Below, piece by piece: positions 1-9,276 of a stretch of 64,000 nucleotides of DNA. Position 1 is the first letter of the stretch. Each line of letters opens with the position of its first letter. This DNA comes from Candidatus Brocadia sapporoensis (lineage in GTDB: Bacteria; Planctomycetota; Brocadiia; Brocadiales; Brocadiaceae), in NCBI RefSeq assembly GCF_001753675.2, contig NZ_MJUW02000086.1, forward strand, positions 1 to 64,000, read 5' to 3'. The notes under the pieces were generated by a model that saw nothing but the letters and a program-made list of their open reading frames with translations, was not told where the DNA came from and ran no database searches. A program made the position numbers and the translations under genes.

Positions 1-326
1 TCATATCTGCTCCTCCTCTTTACTGGTTTAAGAGTTTATTTCACGATGCCTCTATAATACAACTTCGCATCGCTTTGTGAAGGAGCCTTCTATATGATTA
101 TCACATCTTGAATATTAAATCAAAGAGGGTTGTACTATTATTTAACTTTTAAGATGTGACCCTACTTGCCTCCTCTACTTGCCTCCATGGTCAAATTGCA
201 TGAGAAACATCAATCTCCTGTAAAGCAAGAGGAGGCAGCACGAGCAGTGTCCCTTTATTACGTGAGCTGCAATCTGCCCCTCACCTTCCCGTAAACCATT
301 CAGGGGCAGGCGCTGCCTCGCTCCCT
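1..326. other. Upstream region of the integrase, no gene seen
   Basis: I see no gene here. A direct repeat (TACTTGCCTCC twice, at about 163-186) is followed by an inverted match: TGCCTCCTCT at 168-177 pairs with AGAGGAGGCA at 229-238. A short hairpin GGCAG-GCG-CTGCC lies near 305-318. In most integrons attI and the cassettes lie upstream of the integrase gene, so this is where attI would be expected, but I cannot define a canonical attI or attC here. The window edge hides what lies further left. Confidence 0.4.
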
Positions 327-1397
327 GTGAGGGGTGAGGGGAATGTTAAACCGGAGGACCGTTCCGATTCTATAACTTCTCCCGCCCCATTCTTCAGCAA
401 AGAAGGGGTATCGAAATCGGGACCGTTGTCAGGGAAAGAGTGGATCAAGGTTTACTCAGACCTGTTTGCAGAGATTAAGGTAAGGCATTATTCCCCAAAG
501 ACATTGAGATCATATTCTACATGGGTGCGGAAGTTTCAAGCCTTTACAAAAACCAAGAAACCTTCTGAATTGAATCCATCCGATGTGAAGGATTTCATAC
601 GCTTTCTGGCTGTGCAATGCCGCGTCTCGGCTTCTTCCCAGAACCAGGCGTTTAATGCCCTTTTGTTTTTATACAGGCGAGTACTAAAAACCGATTTTGG
701 AGACCAGAGCGATAATGTGAGGGCCAGGCGGACCAGATATATACCTGTTGTGCTGTCCCGGGAGGGAGTAGATTTGATAATAGGCAACCTTAATTATCCT
801 TACGACCTTGTGGTTAGGCTTTTGTACGGTTGCGGCCTCCGGCTGTTTGAATGCATGAAGCTCAGGCTGCACAATTTCAATTTAGATGCAGGGATATTGA
901 CGGTGCATGACGGGAAGGGGAAGAAAGACAGGACAGTACCGCTTCCAAGATCTATCCTTCTGCAGATTAAAAACCATATTACCTATGTGACGGAACTGCA
1001 TCAAAAAGACCTCGATGCCGGTTATGCAGGAGCATTTGTTGACGGACTTCTTGAAAAGAAGTATAAAAACATCGGAAAGGATCTGATCTGGCAGTGGTTC
1101 TTTCCGGCCAAGACATTGACGCTTGTCCCCGATGAGGGCAAATACAGAAGGTACCATCTCCATGAAACGCATGTGAATAAGGCGATACGGCGGGCTGTGA
1201 GAAAAGCAAAGATGTTTAAGAGGGTGTCGTCCCACACCTTTCGGCATAGTTTTGCCACCCATATCTTGCAGGCCAATTACGATATCCGCACTATTCAGGA
1301 GATGCTGGGACACAGCGCTGTAAAGACGACCATGATATACACTCATACGATCAAAAGGCAGACCGTCAAAGAGGTAAAAAGCCTGCTTGATTTCTGA
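327..1397 (+). CDS. Integron-type tyrosine recombinase (IntI/XerC-like)
   Basis: This is a 356-residue site-specific tyrosine recombinase. A SAM-like N-terminal core-binding domain lies at about 37-125 and the catalytic domain at about 140-350. The catalytic set is visible: R172, a beta-hairpin Lys at about 198, H303 and R306 (HTFRH), H329 (LGH) and Tyr338 (MIYTH). Between the Lys and the HxxR box is an extra segment (about 222-280, with LEKKYKN and WQWFFPA followed by YRRYHLHE). It matches the additional domain that separates integron integrases from XerC/XerD. The start is GTG at 327; there is no clear Shine-Dalgarno, and the first 30 residues look poorly conserved, so the true start could be later. 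No cassette array is visible within the window next to it. It could be a chromosomal integron integrase or a stand-alone relic; the family assignment is secure, mobility is not. Confidence 0.88.
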   Translation: MRGEGNVKPEDRSDSITSPAPFFSKEGVSKSGPLSGKEWIKVYSDLFAEIKVRHYSPKTLRSYSTWVRKFQAFTKTKKPSELNPSDVKDFIRFLAVQCRVSASSQNQAFNALLFLYRRVLKTDFGDQSDNVRARRTRYIPVVLSREGVDLIIGNLNYPYDLVVRLLYGCGLRLFECMKLRLHNFNLDAGILTVHDGKGKKDRTVPLPRSILLQIKNHITYVTELHQKDLDAGYAGAFVDGLLEKKYKNIGKDLIWQWFFPAKTLTLVPDEGKYRRYHLHETHVNKAIRRAVRKAKMFKRVSSHTFRHSFATHILQANYDIRTIQEMLGHSAVKTTMIYTHTIKRQTVKEVKSLLDF

Positions 1398-1539
1398 TGC
1401 GAAACAGGTTCGGGAATCAAAAGAGCCATTCTTTCGATTTTATCGAAAACGATGTAGTCTGCGTCAATCAGCAGCAACGACATGATTACTATTATTTTGT
1501 GTTCCTATTTCAAGTATAATTTTAGTATTATTGTCTAAT

Positions 1540-2343
1540 ATGGAAAATACTCCTGAAACCGATTATGTCAAATTTCTTGGCACGGCTGGCGCCAGGATTG
1601 TCGTGTCCAAACAGTTGCGCGCATCGGGTGGAATGTGGTATTCCCTTCAGGGTTTTAATGTATTGGTTGATCCCGGACCGGGATGTTTGGTGCGATGCAT
1701 TTCAAGCAGACCCAAGATGGATCCCATGAAATTGGATGCTATTATTCTTACTCATCGACACCTTGACCATGCCGCTGACGTGAATGTCATGATTGAAGCG
1801 ATGACTGAGGGTGGATTCAAGAAGCGCGGTACTCTTTATACGCCAGAAGATGCATTGACAGAAGATCCGATAGTTTTACAATATGTAAGAAGTTATATTC
1901 CTAAGATAGAAATTATCAGAGAAGGTGGCAGATACAAACTCTCCGATACGGTATCTTTTGAAACACCTCTAAAACACCATCATCCAAGCGAGACATACGG
2001 TATAAATTTTTTTACTCCGAACTATACTATTTCATTGATTGTAGACACCCGTTATTTCCCGGAATTATTGAAACATTATAAGGGAGAGATTTTGATTATC
2101 AATGTGGTTCGTTATACTGTGGATAAAGACATGAAAACGTGGCTTTACCATCTCAGCATTGCAGATGTGAAAGAAATTGTCACAACGCTGAAACCGAAAG
2201 TGACGATATTAACTCATTTTGGGATGACAATGATTAAGGCGCAACCCGGCAAGGTTGCTGAACGATTATCGCAAGAGACGGGATCAAAAATTATTGCTGC
2301 TGGTGATGGAATGAAATTTAGCTTCGCAGATATGGAAAAATGA
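1540..2343 (+). CDS. MBL-fold metallo-hydrolase
   Basis: This 267-residue cytoplasmic protein belongs to the metallo-beta-lactamase-fold hydrolases. The metal motif HxHxDH is intact (THRHLDH, H72, H74, D76, H77 from the ATG). Further metal ligands are probable in the HHHPSE, VDTRY and THFG segments, at roughly 158, 170 and 225. The layout resembles RNase Z-like or phosphodiesterase-like MBL proteins; the substrate cannot be told. A TTG three codons upstream (1531) is also open, but ATG is preferred. TATAAT at 1515-1520 would place the transcript start about 13 nt before the ATG and no Shine-Dalgarno is seen, so translation may be near-leaderless. It stands alone and is convergent with the next gene. 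Confidence 0.82.
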   Translation: MENTPETDYVKFLGTAGARIVVSKQLRASGGMWYSLQGFNVLVDPGPGCLVRCISSRPKMDPMKLDAIILTHRHLDHAADVNVMIEAMTEGGFKKRGTLYTPEDALTEDPIVLQYVRSYIPKIEIIREGGRYKLSDTVSFETPLKHHHPSETYGINFFTPNYTISLIVDTRYFPELLKHYKGEILIINVVRYTVDKDMKTWLYHLSIADVKEIVTTLKPKVTILTHFGMTMIKAQPGKVAERLSQETGSKIIAAGDGMKFSFADMEK

Positions 2344-2356
2344 AAAATAAAAATTT

Positions 2357-2390
2357 ACCATAAATTTACAAAACTTTATTTATGGTTTTA
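2357..2390. terminator. AT-rich hairpin between convergent genes
   Basis: ACCATAAAT (2357-2365) and ATTTATGGT (2378-2386) form a perfect 9-bp stem with a 12-nt loop, followed by TTTTA. The position just after the MBL gene fits a weak intrinsic terminator. The stem is AT-rich, so strength is uncertain. Confidence 0.45.
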
Positions 2391-2488
2391 TGATATTCGT
2401 AAGCCTCTTGCCAGATGCCGCAAATACAAGGATGCCCATATTATTTGCTCTCAACTGCAGAGCAAGCTAATTATATATTCTGAGCTTT

Positions 2489-3460
2489 TTACGTCCTTCT
2501 TGTAACTATGTAATCTGCCAGGTCCATGAGCGTCGTTTTATATGGAGATTCAGGAAGTGGAGCAATTTCTTCCTGCGCTTGTTTCACCATATTTTTTGCT
2601 GTAGCAAAGGCATATTCGACAGCATCATGTTCGGTTAACAATTCCATAATGGCGTTTTTTGTTTCTTTTGCGTCATGTTGAAATATCAGTTCTCTGGCCG
2701 ATTCGAGTTTATTCTTGGGGAGTTGGTTCACTAAACGAATGAGAGGTAAGGTGAGTTTGCCTTTTTGAATGTCCGTGTTTAATGACTTTCCAATTTCTTC
2801 TTCCGAGCCCATCACGTCGAGACAATCATCCACGATTTGAAATGCAATACCAATTTTTAAACCATATGTGGACAACATATCAGAAACTTTGTGATTGGAT
2901 CCAGCAAACGCAGCACCTAAGCGGCAACTGGCGGCACATAAAGAAGCCGTTTTTCGTTCGATAATGTCAAAATAATCATTTTCGCTTAGTCCAATATCAT
3001 ACCGTCTTTGAAGCTGGATGAGCTCTCCTTCAGACATAATGTTAACCGTCTTGGAAAGCAAGAGGGTTGCAATCTGAGAATCAAGGGAGGAAAGGATAGT
3101 AAATCCTCTGGAAAATAGATAATCACCAAAAAGAATGGATATTTCTCTTCCCCATTTGGAATTAACACTTTCAACGTGCCTTCTCATTGATGCCTCATCG
3201 ATAATATCGTCATGAACAAGTGTCGCAGTGTGAACCATTTCCACTACAACCGCAATGTCAATATGTTGAGGCCCAACATCTCCAACACATTTACCTGACA
3301 ATAATACCAAGGCTGGCCGTAATCTTTTTCCTTTATATTTGCTAATGTGGATAATAAGATCCGTCAAGGAATTGTTGCTCGGTTTTAATTCTTTATGGAA
3401 TCGTGTTTCAACCTCATCCATGAGGGTTTTAATAGAATCGAAAATACCCGCAGGTTCCAC
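2489..3460 (-). CDS. Long-chain polyprenyl diphosphate synthase
   Basis: A trans-isoprenyl diphosphate synthase that condenses isopentenyl diphosphate onto an allylic primer, probably for the menaquinone side chain. Counting from the upstream TTG at 3517, GKRLRPAL lies at about 63-70. The first aspartate-rich motif, DDIID, is at 103-107 and the second, DDCLD, at 230-234; both are intact. I chose GTG at 3460 as the start because an AAAAGGAG Shine-Dalgarno (3471-3478) precedes it. This gives 323 residues, the usual length for IspB/HepT-type enzymes; the longer frame would be 342. Chain length cannot be read with confidence. The heptosyltransferase gene lies upstream on the same strand. Confidence 0.9.
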   Translation of the reverse strand: MEPAGIFDSIKTLMDEVETRFHKELKPSNNSLTDLIIHISKYKGKRLRPALVLLSGKCVGDVGPQHIDIAVVVEMVHTATLVHDDIIDEASMRRHVESVNSKWGREISILFGDYLFSRGFTILSSLDSQIATLLLSKTVNIMSEGELIQLQRRYDIGLSENDYFDIIERKTASLCAASCRLGAAFAGSNHKVSDMLSTYGLKIGIAFQIVDDCLDVMGSEEEIGKSLNTDIQKGKLTLPLIRLVNQLPKNKLESARELIFQHDAKETKNAIMELLTEHDAVEYAFATAKNMVKQAQEEIAPLPESPYKTTLMDLADYIVTRRT

Positions 3461-3629
3461 CGTTAACAAGCTCCTTTTTGAATTTTGCGAATAGTTAAAG
3501 AAAGGTAATAATATCAAGCAATATGAAAAAAGTCAAACTTCTTTTCTTCGTGTTCTTTCTCAATAAATATTTTTGATAATATCCATTTATTCCCTGGATT
3601 TTACCTTCAGAATAACAGCAGACACAGAG

Positions 3630-4763
3630 TCATTTCGCACCTGCTGTCATAGGTAATTTTGCCAGATCAAGAACTGCCTTAAAAACATCTTCCGGGGTAA
3701 TGGAAAAAATACAGGTAACGTGGTCACATGTTCGTTTCTCACACGGGCTACAGGGGATATCTTTTTTTACCACTAGTGCGTTTCCATCGTAAGGGGCATA
3801 AATCGAAGGATCCTTAGGTCCAAAGATTGCTACGGTAGGAATTCCCATGCATGAAGCAAGATGAGTGGGTCCTGTGTCACCGCCAATATAAAGGTGTGCG
3901 CGTTGTAATAAAGCTATCAGTTGTTTTATCGATGTAGTCCTGCATGCCATCGTGGCATGATGCTGCATCAACGAGAGAATATGTTTTACAAGATCGTATT
4001 CCGGCATACTCCAGGTAAATATAACGGAGTAATTCATTTCTCTTATTAATCTATCAGCAAGAAAAGCGTAGTTTTCAGGAGGCCAGCGCTTGAATTTACC
4101 AAACATGCTTGTTCCCGGATGGAGTACCGCAATGGGCTTTTCATGAAGATGATTCCGGAAAATAAAATCATCAATATAAAGGCGGTCGTTGTCTGAAATC
4201 GAAAATACCGGTCTTTGGTAACATGTTCTTATCCCAATGCCCTGCAAAAGACTAAAATATTTGTCAATTCTGTGCATCCTCTTCTGTTGAGGTTTAATCC
4301 GAAAATTCGTAAAAATAAAATTAAATTCCTTGCAAACTCCTTTCGCAAAACCAACCCGTGTCTTTGCATTACTCAGAAAGGTCAATAAACCGCTTTTAAA
4401 ATTACCATGAAAATCTAAAGCAACATCGTATTCCCTTTCCCTTAGCTTCCGTAAAAAAATACGCAATTCAGAAACTATTTTTAAATATTTATATGGATGC
4501 CTAAGGGCAGTTTGCCATTTTTTTCTGGGGAAGACAAGGACTTCGTCTATTTCCGGAAGTTCTTCAATCAGATCTTTTACTTTGTCTTCCACTAACCATA
4601 CAATATAAGAAGTAGGGAACGCTCTTCTTAGGTTTTTTACAGCAGGTATAACATGAACAATATCCCCCATGGCACCCAACCGTATAACCAGAATATTCCT
4701 GAGATTATCAAATGGTTTTCTCATCTTTGAAATCACAATGTCTCTTTCATACCTGAATGACAC
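3630..4763 (-). CDS. Glycosyltransferase family 9, LPS heptosyltransferase-like
   Basis: A 377-residue GT9 protein of the WaaF/WaaC type, which adds ADP-heptose to the lipopolysaccharide inner core at the cytoplasmic face of the inner membrane. The N-terminal Rossmann motif IRLGAMGDIVHVIPA and the C-terminal donor-binding block GGDTGPTHLASCMGIP are both present. A cysteine pattern typical of the family tail (CSPCEK, CDHVTC) follows. Start is GTG 4763; ATG at 4724 (MRKPFDN) is a good alternative because the first 13 residues look non-conserved. It is divergent from the LPS kinase gene, with a 126-bp shared upstream region. Confidence 0.88.
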   Translation of the reverse strand: MSFRYERDIVISKMRKPFDNLRNILVIRLGAMGDIVHVIPAVKNLRRAFPTSYIVWLVEDKVKDLIEELPEIDEVLVFPRKKWQTALRHPYKYLKIVSELRIFLRKLREREYDVALDFHGNFKSGLLTFLSNAKTRVGFAKGVCKEFNFIFTNFRIKPQQKRMHRIDKYFSLLQGIGIRTCYQRPVFSISDNDRLYIDDFIFRNHLHEKPIAVLHPGTSMFGKFKRWPPENYAFLADRLIREMNYSVIFTWSMPEYDLVKHILSLMQHHATMACRTTSIKQLIALLQRAHLYIGGDTGPTHLASCMGIPTVAIFGPKDPSIYAPYDGNALVVKKDIPCSPCEKRTCDHVTCIFSITPEDVFKAVLDLAKLPMTAGAK

Positions 4764-4889
4764 ATCCGGTTTTCAATAAGAATTCAATTTACGTTTGTAT
4801 TCATTCTCGTGCTGATATATAATTAAATTCAAATGAATTTTTCAAAAAAAGCATGCTTAAGAATAATACGTTCCTAAATCATAACGTAT

Positions 4890-5801
4890 ATGTTACTGAA
4901 ATCAATAATATTACACACTTTTTCTACTGTGAAGAAAGGAAATACGACTTTATTGGTAAAAGACCAATATAAAGAGACACTGTCCGCTGTGATTTTTAAT
5001 ATGAAAACTTTAGATGATAGAAGGACGGATACCGATGCCGTAAAAATTGGAAGAGGAACGTATCAGACCATTCCCGTAGCCGGAAACAACGGGGAAAGAC
5101 TTGTTATCCGAAATTACCGGCACGGCGGTTTATTCGGAAAACTTTCTGGCGGTGTCTTTTACAATAAAAAGAGGCCGGTACATGAAGTGGCGGTCAACGA
5201 AATTGCCTTTAAAAATAATGTACCGTCCGCTGAAGTAGTTGCTATAATTAAAAGAAGGTTCTGTGGTTTGTTTTATAAGGCAGACTTTGTCACCAGGGAG
5301 ATAACTGATGCTGTTGACCTTGTCCAATTGATAACAGAATCTTCCCTGATATTCATACAAAGATTTAAGAGACCCATAATCCGTGCGCTTGCAAAGCTTG
5401 TACGAAACATGCACGACGCAGGCATATTTCACGCAGATTTACACTTGAAAAATATACTTGTCAAACACGATGCAGACGGAGAGTTCCATTCCTATATCAT
5501 TGACCTGGACAAATCGGTGGTTGCAGAAACTCTCAATATCAACCAAAGAATAAAAAATCTCCGGCGCCTTGATCGGTCAATCGAAAAACTCCGATGGGTG
5601 TCAAGTAAAACCAATACGTCTCTGTATCAAAAAATGAGTGTAATTTCTCAGGTTGACAAGATCCGGTTTTTTAGATTGTACATGCTCTGCGGTAATGCAC
5701 TCGATAAAGATTGGAAAAGATACATCCTCAAGCGCCATTCCCGGCATGTTGCACACAAACTCTGGTGGCATATATTGCGTTATTTTCACGCAATCCCATA
5801 A
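4890..5801 (+). CDS. LPS-core kinase-like protein (WaaP/KdkA family)
   Basis: A 303-residue eukaryotic-like kinase fold protein of the lipopolysaccharide kinase family, expected to phosphorylate a Kdo or heptose sugar of LPS core. The family block RNYRHGG is at about 75-80. The catalytic loop HADLHLKN is at 181-188 with catalytic D183, and the metal-binding IIDLDKS is at 203-209. The first 40 residues look poorly conserved, so a later start such as ATG 5001 is possible. plsY starts 20 bp downstream, so the two are probably co-transcribed. The acceptor sugar is unknown. Confidence 0.8.
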   Translation: MLLKSIILHTFSTVKKGNTTLLVKDQYKETLSAVIFNMKTLDDRRTDTDAVKIGRGTYQTIPVAGNNGERLVIRNYRHGGLFGKLSGGVFYNKKRPVHEVAVNEIAFKNNVPSAEVVAIIKRRFCGLFYKADFVTREITDAVDLVQLITESSLIFIQRFKRPIIRALAKLVRNMHDAGIFHADLHLKNILVKHDADGEFHSYIIDLDKSVVAETLNINQRIKNLRRLDRSIEKLRWVSSKTNTSLYQKMSVISQVDKIRFFRLYMLCGNALDKDWKRYILKRHSRHVAHKLWWHILRYFHAIP

Positions 5802-5820
5802 AAACGAGAAAGGTTTTTCC

Positions 5821-6456
5821 GTGTTCGCGCAAGATATATTTGGTCCGATTATTTCATATTTCATTGGCAGCATTCCTTTTGGATTTCTCATTGTCAGGAT
5901 GGTTAAGGGTATCGATATCCGGCAGGTTGGCAGTGGTAATCCGGGAGCAACAAACGTAACCAGGGTTATGGGCAAACCCTATGGTATATTGGTATTTATT
6001 TTAGACATGCTGAAAGGATTTTTTCCAGTGTTTATCTTTGATCACTATCTGGCAGGTCAAGAACACCCTCTCTCGTTGATATTATGCGGAGTTGGTGTGG
6101 TATGTGGCCACGCATATCCTGTTTTTCTTGGTTTTAAGGGAGGAAAGGCCGTAGCAACAGGCTTTGGTGTATTTTTGTGGTTGGCACCCTTACCACTCAT
6201 GATTTCTAGCGCAGTATGGTTGTTAACTGTCGCTATTTCCCGTTACATATCTTTAGGTTCTATTCTAAGTCCTGTGGTATTGGTAATATGCTTGCTGGTA
6301 CTTGGGAATGCCCCTTTTGGAAAAGGGCTTTATTTAACAATGTTTTCCGTATTTATTTCTGTACTGTTAATCATACGTCATAAATCCAACATTAAAAGAA
6401 TTTTAAACGGCACAGAAAATAAAATTGGAAAAAAATCAAAGCCAACATTTCAATGA
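5821..6456 (+). CDS. plsY: Glycerol-3-phosphate acyltransferase PlsY
   Basis: This inner-membrane enzyme transfers acyl groups from acyl-phosphate to glycerol-3-phosphate, the first step of phospholipid synthesis. It has 211 residues with about five hydrophobic segments. The three family motifs are present: GSGNPGATN at 37-45, GHAYPVF followed by GFKGGKAVAT at about 96-113, and a C-terminal RHKSNIKRILNGTE. Start is GTG 5821, preceded by GAGAAAGG. The open frame runs further upstream into the kinase gene, but that part is not PlsY-like. It is convergent with mlaA. Confidence 0.93.
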   Translation: MFAQDIFGPIISYFIGSIPFGFLIVRMVKGIDIRQVGSGNPGATNVTRVMGKPYGILVFILDMLKGFFPVFIFDHYLAGQEHPLSLILCGVGVVCGHAYPVFLGFKGGKAVATGFGVFLWLAPLPLMISSAVWLLTVAISRYISLGSILSPVVLVICLLVLGNAPFGKGLYLTMFSVFISVLLIIRHKSNIKRILNGTENKIGKKSKPTFQ

Positions 6457-6553
6457 ATTCCAATTTGTGGCCATATTTATATTTTAAAAAAAAATCCGAA
6501 CTATCACGTAATAATGCATTTCTTATGTAACTGCAAAATATGGTATCTCAGTC

Positions 6554-7378
6554 TTACTCTTTAATCTTTTTTATCCGATTTTGCAAATAAGCATCCTGAA
6601 GTGCAATATAAGGGTCAATAGCTGGTTTTGTTACACTCTCATACGTATCTCCCTTATCTATTGAAAGGTTGTTGACAGATTCGTAGGTATAACTTCCTAT
6701 GCTTTCAAAAGATTGGAGAAAAAGAAAGGAAACCCATGTTAATGGATCCAACGCAGCATCGCCCAAAAGCCCCAGGGTATCACGAGTATTTGATGGGCCA
6801 ATAATAGGCCATACGATATAAGTGCCGGATTGCATATTGTATTTGCCAAGAGTCTGTCCAAAATCTCTCTCTTGTTTCTCAAAATGAAACTTCGATTTGG
6901 CAGGATCGAGAAATCCAGCCACTCCTACAGTGCTATTAATAACAAAACGCAACATTTCTGTACCTGCACCTTTAAAATTGGACTGAAAAAGACAATTGAA
7001 AAAGCGTACGGGCATCCTTATATTGGAGTAAAAATTTTTAACACTTACCCGTGCCTGTACCGGTATCATAGAATTATACCCGGTATATATTGGTTTAAAG
7101 AAATAATGAAAAACTTTATCATTGAAGACAAACATAGCTCTATTAAAAGGCCGAAGGGTATCTTTTACCGGCGGAATCTCCGCTTCCACCTCGGATTGCC
7201 CTGACTCAGATGACTCTCCATCATCGTCACTATTTCCAGAAACACGGTCTTCGCTTAACTTCCCACCAGATTGCTCTTCAGAAACAGAAATTGGTAAATC
7301 TTCCGCAGGCAATGCCTTCGCTGAAAAAAATGCTGTCAAAACGAAAATTAACATTACAACTATACATTTTTTCATCAT
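6554..7378 (-). CDS. mlaA: MlaA (VacJ) outer-membrane phospholipid removal protein
   Basis: A 274-residue outer-membrane component that removes mislocalised phospholipid from the outer leaflet and passes it to the periplasmic carrier MlaC. A signal peptide (about 1-25, ending KALPA) is followed by a low-complexity acidic/serine stretch at about 30-70. The MlaA domain then runs from DTLRPFNRAMFVFND to SNTRDTLG. The lipobox cysteine usual for MlaA is absent: the only early Cys is at residue 5, in the n-region. It may therefore be a soluble or differently anchored variant. Shine-Dalgarno GAGGGG precedes the start. It is the last gene of the mla operon. Confidence 0.9.
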   Translation of the reverse strand: MMKKCIVVMLIFVLTAFFSAKALPAEDLPISVSEEQSGGKLSEDRVSGNSDDDGESSESGQSEVEAEIPPVKDTLRPFNRAMFVFNDKVFHYFFKPIYTGYNSMIPVQARVSVKNFYSNIRMPVRFFNCLFQSNFKGAGTEMLRFVINSTVGVAGFLDPAKSKFHFEKQERDFGQTLGKYNMQSGTYIVWPIIGPSNTRDTLGLLGDAALDPLTWVSFLFLQSFESIGSYTYESVNNLSIDKGDTYESVTKPAIDPYIALQDAYLQNRIKKIKE

Positions 7379-7429
7379 TTGACCCCTCTTATAGAATAAT
7401 AAACTTTATCCTCAACAATTTCATTTCAT

Positions 7430-8047
7430 TTAGGTTTTTTCTTTATCGTTTTTCCCTTTTATTTTTTGAACAAGCTCTTCATACGATGATTTCATGAGGA
7501 TGTTGTTAAACTGGCTACGGTAATTATTGACCAAACTTACTCCTTCAATAACTACATCATAAATCTTCCACTTCCCAGAATTACTTTGCATACGATATTC
7601 CACCAATACTACAGATCCGGTATTTGTGATAATCTTGGTTTGTACACTGGCATAGTCTTTCTCATCTTGCTTCTCCTTGACAAAGACAATCTTTTCGCCA
7701 GAATAAGTATCGGTTTTACCGATATAGGCATCCTTCAGAATGATGGTAAAGAGTTCCACGAATTCTTTTTTTTCTTCTGGAGAACGTTTTTTCCAGTACT
7801 GACCAAGTGCCCTTTTCGACATTTCTTCAAAATTAAAGATAGGAGAAATTTCTTCCCACAATTGTTGCCTGCGAGTATGCGCTTTCTCCGTTCCTTTCAG
7901 GGAAGGATCTTTCAGTACTGCTAAACCCCTGTCTATTGTTTCCATAACAAGGGTTCCCGGATCTTCCGCAGCCCACAGGAAAGGAGATATAAATATTAAC
8001 AAAATTACGCCACAACAAATCGAAGATATCATTTTTCTCTTGTTCAT
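7430..8047 (-). CDS. mlaC: MlaC periplasmic phospholipid carrier
   Basis: A 205-residue periplasmic lipid-binding protein of the Ttg2D/MlaC family that shuttles phospholipid between MlaA and the MlaFED complex. An N-terminal signal peptide (about 1-26, ending LWAAE) is followed by typical blocks: FEEMSKRALGQYW at about 74-87, VEYRMQ, and KWKIYDVVIEGVSLVNNYRSQFN. Its ATG lies 4 bp after the mlaD stop and is preceded by AAGGAA. Length is normal for the family. Confidence 0.92.
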   Translation of the reverse strand: MNKRKMISSICCGVILLIFISPFLWAAEDPGTLVMETIDRGLAVLKDPSLKGTEKAHTRRQQLWEEISPIFNFEEMSKRALGQYWKKRSPEEKKEFVELFTIILKDAYIGKTDTYSGEKIVFVKEKQDEKDYASVQTKIITNTGSVVLVEYRMQSNSGKWKIYDVVIEGVSLVNNYRSQFNNILMKSSYEELVQKIKGKNDKEKT

Positions 8048-8051
8048 TTCT

Positions 8052-8498
8052 TTATTCCTTCACTTTTCCAAAAACAAAATTTCCTATTAACTTTTCTAAA
8101 TCAATTGGTGGCTCTGTTTCATGCAAGGTATCTCCAGGATGCAACAATTTTTCCGATCCACCGGGTGTTATTTCTACATACTTTTCCCCCAGCAGTCCTT
8201 TAGTACGTATAGAGGCGATAGAATCATCCTGGAGTTTTATATCATCCCGAATCCTTAAGTTAACAACGGCCTCGTAATTAACGAGTTTAATACTATCTAC
8301 CGTACCCACGGCAACTCCTGATATTTCTACCTCGGTATTTTTCTTGAGTCCTTTGACGGTGCTAAAAACGGCCTTTATCGGATAATAATGCCCCCCGATC
8401 AGATCAATTTTCCCCAGATTTACCGAAATAAAAATCAGACAAAGCATCCCAATAAAAACAAAGATACCAACGACAATTTCCACATCAAATTTCTTCAT
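8052..8498 (-). CDS. mlaD: MlaD, MCE-domain substrate-binding subunit
   Basis: A 148-residue membrane-anchored MCE protein forming the periplasmic ring of the phospholipid ABC transporter. One transmembrane helix (about 7-30) precedes a single MCE domain (about 38-116), with GLKKNTEVEISGVAVGTVDSI and the conserved GLLGEKYVEITPGG. Shine-Dalgarno AAGGTGA lies just upstream of the start. Confidence 0.93.
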   Translation of the reverse strand: MKKFDVEIVVGIFVFIGMLCLIFISVNLGKIDLIGGHYYPIKAVFSTVKGLKKNTEVEISGVAVGTVDSIKLVNYEAVVNLRIRDDIKLQDDSIASIRTKGLLGEKYVEITPGGSEKLLHPGDTLHETEPPIDLEKLIGNFVFGKVKE

Positions 8499-8527
8499 TT
8501 AATCACCTTTTTGAATATTGGAACATG

Positions 8528-9274
8528 TTATTTTAAAGAGATAGGGCCTTCCAATTCTCCGTGAATGAATTGATGAACCACAGGATCCAAGGAGGTCTTT
8601 ATTTCTTCCGGAGTTCCTGTAAAAATAATTTTTCCGTTGTACAGCATAGCAACATAATCCACAATAGAGAAAATAGCAGGAATCTCATGGGTTACAATAA
8701 TTGCGGTAAATTTGAGGCTCTTCTGGCACTCCCTGATCAATCTATGGATAGCTTTACTTATCAAGGGATCAAGTCCGGTGGTTGGTTCATCAAAAAGAAT
8801 TATCTCAGGATTCATAATAAGACAACGGGCAAGGGCTGTCCGTTTTTTCATACCACCACTGATTTCAGCCGGATATTTTTTCTTTGCGTCTGAGAGTCCT
8901 ACCCGGGATAACTCCTGTAGCACTTTATCCCTGATTATCGAATCGTTCAGCCTGGTCTTTTCCCTAAGCGGAAAGGCAACATTATCAAAAACGGTAAGCG
9001 AATCGAAAAGGGCTCCCCCCTGAAAAACAATGCCAAATCGCTCTTTTAATTGCTTCAGCGGCCTTCCTCTAACTTTACCGATATCCTGATTGTCTATCAA
9101 TACCCTGCCTTGATCGGGTCTGATGAGACCAATAATATGTTTTAATAATATCGATTTTCCTTGACCACTGCCGCCAATCAAAGCCATGGAACATCCTTCT
9201 TCGATTGTTAAGTTAACACCACGGAGCACCGCCTGATCTTTAAAACTTTTGTATAAGTCTACAACCTTAATCAT
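8528..9274 (-). CDS. mlaF: MlaF, ATPase of phospholipid ABC transporter
   Basis: A 248-residue ABC ATPase. Walker A GGSGQGKS is at 34-41, signature ISGGMKKR at 138-145, and Walker B IILFDEP at 158-164, followed by the family GLDP. The signature uses GGM rather than GGQ, as is common in MlaF. Its start lies 2 bp after the mlaE stop, which indicates tight coupling. No mlaB (STAS) gene follows, so the complex either lacks it or the gene is elsewhere. Confidence 0.94.
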   Translation of the reverse strand: MIKVVDLYKSFKDQAVLRGVNLTIEEGCSMALIGGSGQGKSILLKHIIGLIRPDQGRVLIDNQDIGKVRGRPLKQLKERFGIVFQGGALFDSLTVFDNVAFPLREKTRLNDSIIRDKVLQELSRVGLSDAKKKYPAEISGGMKKRTALARCLIMNPEIILFDEPTTGLDPLISKAIHRLIRECQKSLKFTAIIVTHEIPAIFSIVDYVAMLYNGKIIFTGTPEEIKTSLDPVVHQFIHGELEGPISLK

Positions 9275-9276
9275 CT

